Source of the DNA: Methylocystis echinoides | Lineage (GTDB): Bacteria; Pseudomonadota; Alphaproteobacteria; Rhizobiales; Beijerinckiaceae | NCBI RefSeq assembly: GCF_040687965.1 | Contig: NZ_CP156086.1 | Coordinates: 1-64,000, forward strand | Direction of reading: 5' to 3' | DNA: 64,000 nucleotides | Shown here: positions 8,087 to 15,994 of the stretch, in pieces | How the letters are laid out: each line of letters opens with the position of its first letter | Numbering within the stretch: position 1 is the first letter of the stretch | Program-made: the position numbers and the translations under genes | Notes under the pieces: generated by a model | Database searches by the model: none | What the model was told of the DNA's origin: nothing | The model's input: only the letters and a program-made list of their open reading frames with translations

Positions 8087-9722
8087 CGAGCGAGCCGGCC
8101 GCGGCGAGGCGCGTGATTCGATCCGCCGCGCGACAGGCGAGGGCCTGGATCGTGAGCGACGGATTGACGCCGCCGCATGTCGGGAACAGCGAGCCGTCGC
8201 AGATCCAGAGGTTGCGAATGTCCCAGCTGCGTCCATCCGCGTCGACGACGCTTGTCCGCGGATCGTCGCCCATGCGGCACGTGCCGAGCAGATGGCTCGT
8301 GTCCTTGTCATTGGTCCAGATGTCGTAGCCGCCGGCGGCGGCCAGCATCTCGCTCATGAAGGCGACGGCGTGGCGCTGCAGGCGCTTGTCATTTTCCGAA
8401 TAAGAGAAGTCGACGCGCGGGATGCGCAGGCCAAACTGATCCACGTCATCGGCGAGCGTCACGCGATTTTGCGGACGCGGCTCCGTCTCGCCGACCGGCA
8501 CGAAGCCCGCCATGTGGTTATATTTGCGCATTTCATCGCGCAGCGCCGCACCCCACAGGCCGCGCGTGGTCGCGAGCGTCTGCGCCCAGGCCATGGGCAG
8601 GGGGCCCTGGCTCATGAAAGCGTAGCCGCCGACGAAATCCTTGCCCGCATCGGCGTAATTCCAGTGTTCCGTCACCGCCATGTTGGGCGGGCCCTTGTAC
8701 CAGCGGATTTCTTCCTCGAAGGTCGCCCAGGCTCCGGGGCCGGCGTGCGTCGTCAGATATGCGCCGACGAGTCCGGAGCTGTTGGCGAGACCGTCGGGAA
8801 ACAACGGGCAGGCGGAATTCAGCAGCAGACGCGGCGTTTCGATCGCGTAGCCGGCGACGACGACGTTGCGCGCGCGTTGGAAGCGCCATTCCCCGGCGCG
8901 GAAATATTCGACGCCGGCGGCGCGACCGCGCGCGTCGAGGACGATGCGCCCCGCCATGGCGAGGTCGCGCACCTGCGCGCCGGAGCGCAAGGCGCGCGGA
9001 ATCCACACGGTCAGGGCGCTCTGCTTGGCGTTCGTGGAGCAGCCGTAATTGCAAAAGCCGCGGTAGACGCAGGGCGGGGACTTGCCGCGCGGCGCGGAAA
9101 CGGTCGTCAGCGGCGTCGCCGCCCACGCGATCCCGAGCTTTTCGGCGCCGCGCGCGAGCACGAGCCCCGCCGCATTCACCTCGTGCGGCCGATAGGGATA
9201 GCGCCGGCGCGGCGGCCCCCAGGGATAATGCACCGGGCCGGACACTTTCAGCGCCTCTTCGACCTCCTCGTAATAAGGCGCGAGGTCCTCGTAGCGGATC
9301 GGCCAGTCGACGCCATAGCCGAGCCGGCTTCGCGCCTTGAACCAGTCGGGCCGGAAGCGCAGCGCGATCATGCTGTAATGGACGGTCGAGCCGCCGACCC
9401 CGCGCCCTGAATTATTGCCGCCGAGCGCGATCGGATCGTCGCCGCCGATCAGGCGGTCGTCGGTCCAGAAGAGCGTCTGCTGCGCCAATTCGTCCGACGC
9501 GAAATCCTCGAGCGGGCGCCAGAACGGACCGGCTTCCAGAATCACGACGGAAAAGCGTTCTTCCGCCAGCCGGCAGCCGAGCGTGGCGCCGCCGGCTCCG
9601 GCGCCGATGACGAGAAAGTCGACCGGTTCGGAATCGGCGTATTCGCGCATCGGCGTCCAGCCGCCGGGCGTGAAGACGTCGGGCGCCCGGCCGTTCGTTG
9701 CGCGCGGCGCCTCGACGTTCAT
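8061..9722 (-). CDS. GMC family oxidoreductase (gluconate-dehydrogenase-type large subunit)
   Basis: This FAD enzyme of 553 residues oxidises alcohol or sugar hydroxyls. The N-terminal Rossmann motif is GAGAGGATLGCRLAEE (about residue 40), followed by VVILEAG. The C-terminus has LLGTCRMG and GGVNPSLTIQALACRAADR, typical of the GMC C-domain. The preceding gene encodes a gluconate 2-dehydrogenase subunit 3 homologue and overlaps by 4 nt (ATGA), so the pair probably forms a complex. A longer in-frame extension to 10277 only shadows that upstream gene. No cytochrome c subunit (CxxCH) is present nearby, so the electron acceptor is unclear. Confidence 0.9.
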   Translation of the reverse strand: MNVEAPRATNGRAPDVFTPGGWTPMREYADSEPVDFLVIGAGAGGATLGCRLAEERFSVVILEAGPFWRPLEDFASDELAQQTLFWTDDRLIGGDDPIALGGNNSGRGVGGSTVHYSMIALRFRPDWFKARSRLGYGVDWPIRYEDLAPYYEEVEEALKVSGPVHYPWGPPRRRYPYRPHEVNAAGLVLARGAEKLGIAWAATPLTTVSAPRGKSPPCVYRGFCNYGCSTNAKQSALTVWIPRALRSGAQVRDLAMAGRIVLDARGRAAGVEYFRAGEWRFQRARNVVVAGYAIETPRLLLNSACPLFPDGLANSSGLVGAYLTTHAGPGAWATFEEEIRWYKGPPNMAVTEHWNYADAGKDFVGGYAFMSQGPLPMAWAQTLATTRGLWGAALRDEMRKYNHMAGFVPVGETEPRPQNRVTLADDVDQFGLRIPRVDFSYSENDKRLQRHAVAFMSEMLAAAGGYDIWTNDKDTSHLLGTCRMGDDPRTSVVDADGRSWDIRNLWICDGSLFPTCGGVNPSLTIQALACRAADRITRLAAAGSLASASKIAG

Positions 9723-10342
9723 CGGCGCTCCCTCGCTTCCCAAGGATCGCGGGCGTCGAAGCCCAGCCGAACATAGCCGCGCGGGCTCGCCGGGCCGCCG
9801 AAGCCGATGTCGCTCCACGCCGAGGGATGCGCATAGGCGAGACCCGCCACCGTCTTCGACAGCGTGCCGGCGAAGAAGGAGGCGGCGTCGAGGCCTCCCC
9901 AAAGCGCGGCGTCGATGTCGCCATGCTCGATCGCGCGCAGCGTTTCGTCTCTTGCGTCGGGCGCGAGATCGGCGAAGGCCGTCTCGAACCGACGACGCGC
10001 TTCGGCGTCGACGCCTGCGAGTCCGAGCCGCCAGCACTGTTGCAAAGGCGGCGCGCCCGGCCCCCGAAAACCTTCGCCGATATTTTGGTGGAGACGGTCG
10101 TCGATCCAAAGCGCCAGGAGGCGCGGCTCGAGGCCCGGCAGGGGCGGAGCCAGCCGCTCGACGACGGCGTCGAGAAGCGACAGTTCGTCCGGGGTCAGAA
10201 AGCGACGCGGCGGCGCTTCGTTCAGTCTGGCGGCGAGAACCTCGCGCGTGCGATCGTCGAAGGAGGGCGTGCGCCATTTCGCCAGGACGTCGTAGCCCGG
10301 GTAAGGGGCCGGCGCGTCACGCGCTTTGTCGCTCTCCCGCAT
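9719..10342 (-). CDS. Gluconate 2-dehydrogenase subunit 3 family protein
   Basis: The 207-residue product matches the small gamma-subunit family of membrane-bound gluconate and fructose dehydrogenases: FLTPDELSLLDAVVERLAP near residue 47, then a helical domain with FFAGTLSKTVAGLAYAHP. The subunit is needed for maturation and stability of the GMC catalytic subunit. Classical members carry a Tat signal; none is visible here. The 3' end overlaps the GMC start by 4 nt, and its own start overlaps the 3' end of the membrane-protein gene upstream by 26 nt, indicating tight co-expression. Confidence 0.85.
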   Translation of the reverse strand: MRESDKARDAPAPYPGYDVLAKWRTPSFDDRTREVLAARLNEAPPRRFLTPDELSLLDAVVERLAPPLPGLEPRLLALWIDDRLHQNIGEGFRGPGAPPLQQCWRLGLAGVDAEARRRFETAFADLAPDARDETLRAIEHGDIDAALWGGLDAASFFAGTLSKTVAGLAYAHPSAWSDIGFGGPASPRGYVRLGFDARDPWEARERR

Positions 10343-11267
10343 GCGCTTGCCTTTCGATCAGCGAAAGCGACGCAAGGCCCGCAATCGACAGCGCTGAAAA
10401 GCTCGGCGGCGCCGGCAGCGGCGGGCCGTCGATGAGATTCTGGCTCCAGTTGCGCCAGCCGCCCATGGCCCGCGCCACGCCATAGGCGTGAAACCCCATG
10501 CCGAAGAGGCCGAGCAGAAAGCTCGCCCAAAGCCATGCGCGCGTGAACGCATGCGTCGTCGCGGGCGGCTCGAGGGACGCTTTGGCGAGAAGGCCCGACG
10601 CGACCGGCGGCACGGCGACGGGCGCATACATGAACGGATTCTGGAAGGCGCCCCTGAAATGGAAGAGGGCCGCTTCGCCGACGGTTCCCGCAATGGCGAC
10701 GCTGGTCAGGGCCGCGAGCGCGCGGCCGGCGGGGAAACCGAGAAGCCGCGGCGTCTGCGCGCCTTCCGCCGCCAGCCGCTCCCCCGCCAAGCCGAGAAGG
10801 CCGCTAAGGGAAAGCGCCGCCGGGGCGCCGACGGGCGCGCCGTAGAACAGGTTGAGCCAGCTCAGCCCGCCGGGCCTTTTGAAGATGTTGTAGACGTGAA
10901 AAGCGAGCCCCGCGGCGCCGACGCCGACGGAAAGCACAAAGGACTTGCGCCTGAAGGCGCTTGCTGCGGGCTTCGCGGCGACCGCCCCCTCGAGCCCGCA
11001 CCCCAGCGCCAGGGCCGAACTGACGAGCGGCGCGAACATGCCGGGGTTTTCGAAGGAGCCGCGATAATGCTCGAGCGCGCTGTCGGCCAGCACCGACGCC
11101 GCGAGCAGCGCCGCGGCGCCGTGGAGCGCCCGCGCCGGCGGATCGGGCTCGCGCGCGGCTGCGGGCTTTGCCTGCGTCGCCGCGCCTGTCGCGAGGCGCG
11201 CGGCCGCGCCGCAGACGGCGCACAGCGCCAGGCCCCCGAGCAGCGCGGGGAGCGGCCTGGTCGTCAT
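10317..11267 (-). CDS. Polytopic membrane protein with an internal tandem duplication
   Basis: I do not recognise a named family. The 316-residue protein has about eight hydrophobic segments and two homologous halves: residues about 47-165 and 183-306. ALEHYRGSFENPGMFAP (64-80) matches ALFHFRGAFQNPFMYAP (200-216), and GLAFHVYNIFKRPGG matches GMGFHAYGVARAMGG. Each half has two conserved histidines 57 residues apart (His67/His124 and His203/His260) at predicted membrane edges. The gene overlaps the ThDP-enzyme gene upstream (ATGA) and the dehydrogenase small-subunit gene downstream. A role as membrane anchor or electron acceptor of the dehydrogenase is inference. Confidence 0.75.
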   Translation of the reverse strand: MTTRPLPALLGGLALCAVCGAAARLATGAATQAKPAAAREPDPPARALHGAAALLAASVLADSALEHYRGSFENPGMFAPLVSSALALGCGLEGAVAAKPAASAFRRKSFVLSVGVGAAGLAFHVYNIFKRPGGLSWLNLFYGAPVGAPAALSLSGLLGLAGERLAAEGAQTPRLLGFPAGRALAALTSVAIAGTVGEAALFHFRGAFQNPFMYAPVAVPPVASGLLAKASLEPPATTHAFTRAWLWASFLLGLFGMGFHAYGVARAMGGWRNWSQNLIDGPPLPAPPSFSALSIAGLASLSLIERQAHAGERQSA

Positions 11268-13054
11268 TCGTTGCGGCCGGAGGGCAGAATCGGCGCGAAG
11301 ACCTGTCGAACCGCGCCGGCGATCAGCGCGCCCTCCTCGGGATCGCCCTTGAACAGCGTCGCTGCGAAATTGCGCGCCTGCTCGAAGGAAATATGCGCCG
11401 GCAGCGGCGGCACTTCGGGGTCTGTCTTGACTTCGAGCACAACGGGCCTGTCGCACGCGAAGGCCTCGTCCCAGGCGTCCGCCAGATCAGCGGGGCGGTC
11501 GACGAAAATGCCCTTCAGCCCGATCGACTCGGCGAAGCGGTGGTAGGGAACGTCGGGGATGTTCTGCGTGGCCTCGAATTTGGGATTGCCCTGCATGACG
11601 CGCTGCTCCCAGGTCACCTGGTTCAAATCTTCATTGTTGAAGACGCAGCAGATCCATGTCGGGGATCGCCATTGCCGCCAGTATTTCGCCACTGTGACGA
11701 GCTCGGCCATGTTATTCATCTGCATGGCGCCGTCGCCCACGAGCGCGACCACCGGCCGACCCGGATGCGCGAATTTCGCGGCGATGGCGTAGGGCGCGGC
11801 GGCGCCCATGGAGGCGAGCCCGCCGGAGAGCGAGCACATCATCTCCCCCCTGATCCGGATGTCGCGCGCATACCAATTGGCGCAGGAGCCCGAGTCGCAG
11901 GTGATGATCGCGTCGTCGGGCAGGCGGGGCGAGAGGTCCCAGACGACCTTCTGCGGATTGACCGGATTGGCGGGCGCGAGCGCGCGGTCTTCGAGCAACT
12001 CCCACCAGTCGGCGACTTCCTTTTCGATCCAGTCCCGCCAGCCGACGTCGGTCTTTTCATCGAGGCGGCGGAGCAGTTCCCGCAAGGTGACGGCGGCGTC
12101 GCCGTGGAGATTGACCTCCATGGGATAACGCATGCTCAGCATGGAGGCGTCCACGTCGATCTGCACGCCGCGCGCCTGTCCTTCGCGCGGGAGAAACTCG
12201 GAATAGGGGAAACCCGAGCCGATCATGAGCAGCGTGTCGCAGGCCATCATCATGTCATAGCTCGGCTTGGTCCCGAGCAGACCAATGGCGCCCGTGACCC
12301 AGGGCAGAACGTCGGGCGTCGCCGCCTTGCCGAGCAGCGCCTTGGCGACGCCGGCTTTCAGCTTCTCCGCGACGGCGATGACTTCCTCCTTCGCGCCAAG
12401 CGCTCCCGCGCCGACCAGTATCGCAACCTTCTCGCCGGCGTTGAGCGCGTCGGCGGCGCGACGGATGTCGTCGGAGCAGGGAACCACCAGCGGGCGCGAA
12501 TAGCCGACGCCCGTCCGCACCGCGCCGTGTTTTCGCGGCGGCTCCTCATAGTCGAGATCCTGCACATCGCCGGGAAGGATAATGACGGATACGGCCTTCT
12601 GCGCCAATGCGATGCGGATGGCGCGATCCGTCAGCATGCGCACCTGCGCGGGCGTCTCCGCCTCCTGCACGAAGGCCGCCGCGTCTGAAAACATGCGATC
12701 GAGATTGAGCTCCTGCTGATAATGCGCGCCGCGCGCCGTGCGGGGGGCCTGGCCGGCGATGGCGAGCACAGGCATGTGATCGCATTTGGCGTCGTAAAGG
12801 CCGGTGATGAGGTGGGAGGCTCCGGGGCCCCCGGTCGACAGACACACGCCGAGTTCGCCGGTGAACTTGGCGTGGGCGCAAGCCATGAAAGCGGCCATTT
12901 CTTCGTGCCGCACCTGGACGAATTCAATTTTCTCCTCGGCGCGCTGCAGGGCGCCGAGCACGCCGTTGATGCCGTCCCCCGGATAGCCGAAGATCCTGCG
13001 GACGCCCCACTCATAAAGCCGATGGACAAGGAAATCGCCGACGGTGTTGCTCAT
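11264..13054 (-). CDS. Thiamine-diphosphate-dependent enzyme (pyruvate oxidase/acetolactate synthase-like)
   Basis: The 596-residue product has the three-domain ThDP architecture. The N-terminal Pyr domain carries the catalytic Glu51 in VRHEEMAAFMA. A central DHS-like domain spans about 190-340. The C-terminal PP domain has the metal/ThDP motif GDGAMQMNN followed by FNNEDLNQ (about 435-470). It resembles PoxB-type oxidases and ThDP-requiring proteins of unknown substrate more than biosynthetic IlvB. It is the first gene of a four-gene minus-strand operon with the duplicated membrane protein and the GMC dehydrogenase pair, so its substrate may be a product of that oxidation. Confidence 0.88.
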   Translation of the reverse strand: MSNTVGDFLVHRLYEWGVRRIFGYPGDGINGVLGALQRAEEKIEFVQVRHEEMAAFMACAHAKFTGELGVCLSTGGPGASHLITGLYDAKCDHMPVLAIAGQAPRTARGAHYQQELNLDRMFSDAAAFVQEAETPAQVRMLTDRAIRIALAQKAVSVIILPGDVQDLDYEEPPRKHGAVRTGVGYSRPLVVPCSDDIRRAADALNAGEKVAILVGAGALGAKEEVIAVAEKLKAGVAKALLGKAATPDVLPWVTGAIGLLGTKPSYDMMMACDTLLMIGSGFPYSEFLPREGQARGVQIDVDASMLSMRYPMEVNLHGDAAVTLRELLRRLDEKTDVGWRDWIEKEVADWWELLEDRALAPANPVNPQKVVWDLSPRLPDDAIITCDSGSCANWYARDIRIRGEMMCSLSGGLASMGAAAPYAIAAKFAHPGRPVVALVGDGAMQMNNMAELVTVAKYWRQWRSPTWICCVFNNEDLNQVTWEQRVMQGNPKFEATQNIPDVPYHRFAESIGLKGIFVDRPADLADAWDEAFACDRPVVLEVKTDPEVPPLPAHISFEQARNFAATLFKGDPEEGALIAGAVRQVFAPILPSGRNE

Positions 13055-13299
13055 GACGATCCGCTCGCGCTGAGAGGAAATCGGGCGCGGCGCCCAATTC
13101 GTTTAACAGGGGCGATGGGCGGCTCGTTCCAACCGGACGGTTCTTCGCGCAGGCGATGGTGGTCCCACTATTGCACGCGGCGTGGCGAAGGCATGGCGGC
13201 GTCGCTGGCTTCCGCGTCGCAACCCCTTCGTTTTCCGCCGCAGATAATCGAAGGCGCGGTCAGATCGGCTGGCTCGAGCTTCCAGCGGACGTTGTCCTC

Positions 13300-14679
13300 T
13301 CAATTCTCCTCGCGGGAAAAGGCGAGCTTGAATGTCGCGCCGCCGCCAGGCGTTTCCTCGGCCCAGAGCCGGCCTCCCTGCTTCTCCATCAACTCTTTTG
13401 CGATCGCGAGACCTAATCCGGTCCCCGGGGTCGAGTCGCTCTTGCGCCAGAAGGGTTCGAAGATCATGTCGCGATCCTCGAGCGCAATCCCCGGGCCATG
13501 GTCGATAACGTCGACGATCGCGTCACCCGTTAGGCGAACGCTGACAAAACCGCCCGGCGGTTCGACGCGCATGGCGTTTTCAATGAGATTGGTGACGACG
13601 CTTTCCACGGCCCAGCGATAGGCGCGAACGGAAACGCCGACATCGGGCGCGTCGAATTCAATCTGGCGGTTGTTCGCATAGGCGATCGGCATCAGATCCG
13701 CGATGATCGCCAGGAGCGCGCCGCCCAGCTCGAGCGCAGGCGGCGGCTTTCCTTCACTGCGTTCCTCAATCTGCGCAAGAACGAGCAGCTGCTCCAGGAT
13801 TGTCTTGATCCGCGTCGCGTCCCGCTGCAGCTCGATCTTCAGGGCGTCATCGGCCATTTTATCGACGCGGGCGCACAAAATCGCGATCGGCGTACGAAGT
13901 TCATGGGCCGAATTCGCGGTGAAGCGTCGCTGACGCGCAACCCCGTCCCGAACCCGCTGGAAAGCTGCATTCACCTCTTCGACGAATGGCAGAATTTCCG
14001 ATGGCAGCTCGCTGCTTGGCGCCTGCCAATTCAGCGTGTCTATATTTATCTGTCTGACATTCGAAGCAGCCGCGTGAAGAGGAGCCAGGCTCCCGCGGAT
14101 AACGAAGAACCAAATAAGTGAGACCAGGGCGCAAAACGGAAGAAACGCCAGAATATTTTCGGTCACGATGTAGGCGTGCAACTGATAGAAAATATCGTCC
14201 CAGTGAAAGTCCGACCCATAGACGATGGTGCCGAGCTTGCCGTATCGGGTCAGCGTCGTTCGCACATAGCCTCGTGCGTTCGGATTTTTGTCATCTGTCA
14301 AATGAAAAAGCGAACCATACACCTCGACGTCTCCGATCAGCGGCTTGAAATGCGCCGCCAACGCTTCGGACGATCCAGGCAATAAGGCGCCCGTTTGCGG
14401 CTCGAACACCGCGAAGCGGAAGTTGGGATTGCGTTCCTGATGCGCTCTCAGGCGTTCGGTGAGCTCGAGGCGCAAGCTTCCGTCCGCGTCGCGTCTGAGC
14501 GCGTCGACAACCACGTCTCGGGCGCGCTTCGTCGTCCAGACCTCGAGCGCCTGGCGGTGATCGCGGCCCCAAAAGAACGCCAGTGGAATCTGCACGGTCA
14601 AGGGCGTTGAAAAGTAAGCCAGCAAGGAACCCAAAATCCAAAACAGAATCAGACGGGATTTAAGCGAGCGTATCCGCAT
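13300..14679 (-). CDS. Sensor histidine kinase
   Basis: This is a membrane sensor kinase of 459 residues. TM1 is at about 9-37, a periplasmic sensor at 38-172, and TM2 at about 173-195. The HisKA box HELRTPIAIL follows (phospho-acceptor His259). The C-terminal ATPase domain has NLIENAMR and GTGLGLAIAKELMEKQGG. The ATG at 14679 overlaps the stop of the response-regulator gene by 1 nt (TGATG), so the pair is translationally coupled. It belongs to the QseC/PhoQ-like EnvZ superfamily. The periplasmic sensor has no recognisable ligand motif. Confidence 0.92.
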   Translation of the reverse strand: MRIRSLKSRLILFWILGSLLAYFSTPLTVQIPLAFFWGRDHRQALEVWTTKRARDVVVDALRRDADGSLRLELTERLRAHQERNPNFRFAVFEPQTGALLPGSSEALAAHFKPLIGDVEVYGSLFHLTDDKNPNARGYVRTTLTRYGKLGTIVYGSDFHWDDIFYQLHAYIVTENILAFLPFCALVSLIWFFVIRGSLAPLHAAASNVRQINIDTLNWQAPSSELPSEILPFVEEVNAAFQRVRDGVARQRRFTANSAHELRTPIAILCARVDKMADDALKIELQRDATRIKTILEQLLVLAQIEERSEGKPPPALELGGALLAIIADLMPIAYANNRQIEFDAPDVGVSVRAYRWAVESVVTNLIENAMRVEPPGGFVSVRLTGDAIVDVIDHGPGIALEDRDMIFEPFWRKSDSTPGTGLGLAIAKELMEKQGGRLWAEETPGGGATFKLAFSREEN

Positions 14680-15356
14680 CAAGCGCGCGCCGGCGCGATC
14701 AGATAGCCGACGCTCCGCGTCGCGTAGATCTCCACGCCCGCGTCCGCGTCTCTGAGTTTTTGGCGCAGACGCGAAACCAGCATTTTCAGCGCGTCATTCT
14801 GCACCTGTTCGTCCAGGCCGTATACTTCGTCGATGAGGACCGAATAAGTGACGGCCCTCCCGGCGCGCCGCATCAGCGTCTCGAGCAGCAGCAATTCACG
14901 CTTGTGAAGCACCAACGGGCGGCCGTCGACGTGGGCTTCGTGTAAATTCAGATCGAAGGACAATGCGCCCAGCGACACCGCGGGGATCGGGGCCGCCCCC
15001 GGACGTCGCAGGCTGGCGCGGATGCGGGCGAGAAGCTCGTCCGGCGCGAAGGGTTTGATCAGATAATCGTCCGCGCCCGCGTCCAGACCGTTGACGCGGT
15101 CGTCGAGCGAACGCAGCGCCGTCACCATGAGAACGCGAATATTTGGCCTGAGAGCGCGAATCTCCGGCAGGAAATCGAGACCGTCGCCATCCGGAAGCCG
15201 TCGATCCAGCAACAAGATCGGATAGTCGTAAGCGTGCAACGCTTCTCGCGCGTCGGCGATCATGCCGACGCGGTCGACGAGAAACCCTGACCGTCCGAGG
15301 CGATCGGACATCAGCGCGCCAATTTCGATTTGGTCTTCGACGACCAAAATCCTCAT
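14679..15356 (-). CDS. OmpR/PhoB-family response regulator
   Basis: This DNA-binding response regulator of 225 residues starts MRILVVEDQ. It has the phospho-acceptor Asp51 (LLLDRRLPDGDG) and the conserved Lys in LIKPFAPDELL. The C-terminal winged helix shows LVLHKRELLLLETLM and VSRLRQKLRD. I chose ATG 15356, which starts at the conserved first strand; a TTG at 15410 would add 18 residues. It is divergent from the Cys-rich protein/TonB receptor genes and probably regulates them across the shared intergenic region. Confidence 0.92.
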   Translation of the reverse strand: MRILVVEDQIEIGALMSDRLGRSGFLVDRVGMIADAREALHAYDYPILLLDRRLPDGDGLDFLPEIRALRPNIRVLMVTALRSLDDRVNGLDAGADDYLIKPFAPDELLARIRASLRRPGAAPIPAVSLGALSFDLNLHEAHVDGRPLVLHKRELLLLETLMRRAGRAVTYSVLIDEVYGLDEQVQNDALKMLVSRLRQKLRDADAGVEIYATRSVGYLIAPARA

Positions 15357-15426
15357 CGGAGGGATTTCCGCATCTCGCGCCAATTCAACTATCGAACGCG
15401 CCTCCGACAAGCAGGTTACTCGTGAT

Positions 15427-15444
15427 TGTTGCGCTCTTGCAACA
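15427..15444. promoter_or_regulatory. Inverted repeat in the divergent intergenic region, candidate operator
   Basis: TGTTGC and GCAACA flank 6 nt, giving 6-bp perfect arms. GTTGCGCT from this element recurs at 15487-15494. It lies between the response regulator and the metal-uptake genes, so it may be a binding site for that regulator. There is no experimental or comparative support. Confidence 0.35.
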
Positions 15445-15545
15445 CCAAAATTTTCCTTTTTCGATCAGCGGCGAGATTCCCTCGCGGTTGCGCTGGCGTT
15501 ACCTTCCGATGCTATCGAGCTCTATCCTCCAACCGAGGTCGACGC

Positions 15546-15917
15546 TTGCTCCGAACCGCCTGGATATTGCTGCTCCTGCTCACCCTTCAGGGCGCCGCAT
15601 TGTCGGCGAACGGGTGGTCGCTCGAGCGCGGTTCTCTCCTCCCGAGCGGGATCGCCGCCTCCATCGGCGCAGATTGCTCGGCGGGGAAGGACATGGGGGA
15701 GGCGCCGAGTCACGGCGACGCCGGGAGACATTGTTGTCTCGCGTGTTTCGCCGGCGCCGCCGACGAAGCAGACCAGATCGCCGCGTCGAGCCTGGCGCTC
15801 GTTCTGCCGCTCGGCGCGCCGGCGACACTTGGCAAATACTTCTCCTGGGACGCTCCGTTCAGGATTTTCAGCCGTCCGCGATCGGCGTCTCCGCGATCGC
15901 CTCCTCACCGCTCCTGA
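15546..15917 (+). CDS. Small Cys/His-containing exported protein (DUF2946-like)
   Basis: The predicted product has about 123 residues. A hydrophobic N-terminus (LLRTAWILLLLLTLQGAALS) looks like a signal peptide. A central GRHCCLACF motif resembles the Cys cluster of DUF2946 proteins, which often sit next to copper and TonB-receptor genes. The start is TTG 15546 after GAGG; the only longer in-frame start (15426) gives an Arg-rich leader without a signal. It lies 77 nt before the TonB receptor in the same orientation. A metal-related role is inferred from the Cys motif and the neighbours. Confidence 0.6.
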   Translation: MLRTAWILLLLLTLQGAALSANGWSLERGSLLPSGIAASIGADCSAGKDMGEAPSHGDAGRHCCLACFAGAADEADQIAASSLALVLPLGAPATLGKYFSWDAPFRIFSRPRSASPRSPPHRS

Positions 15918-15994
15918 TTCGAGGCGCAAGGGCCGTCGAGGTCCGCTTACCCGCTTGAATCGTGCGGTTCGTCGAGCCGCCCAGGAGCACATCA

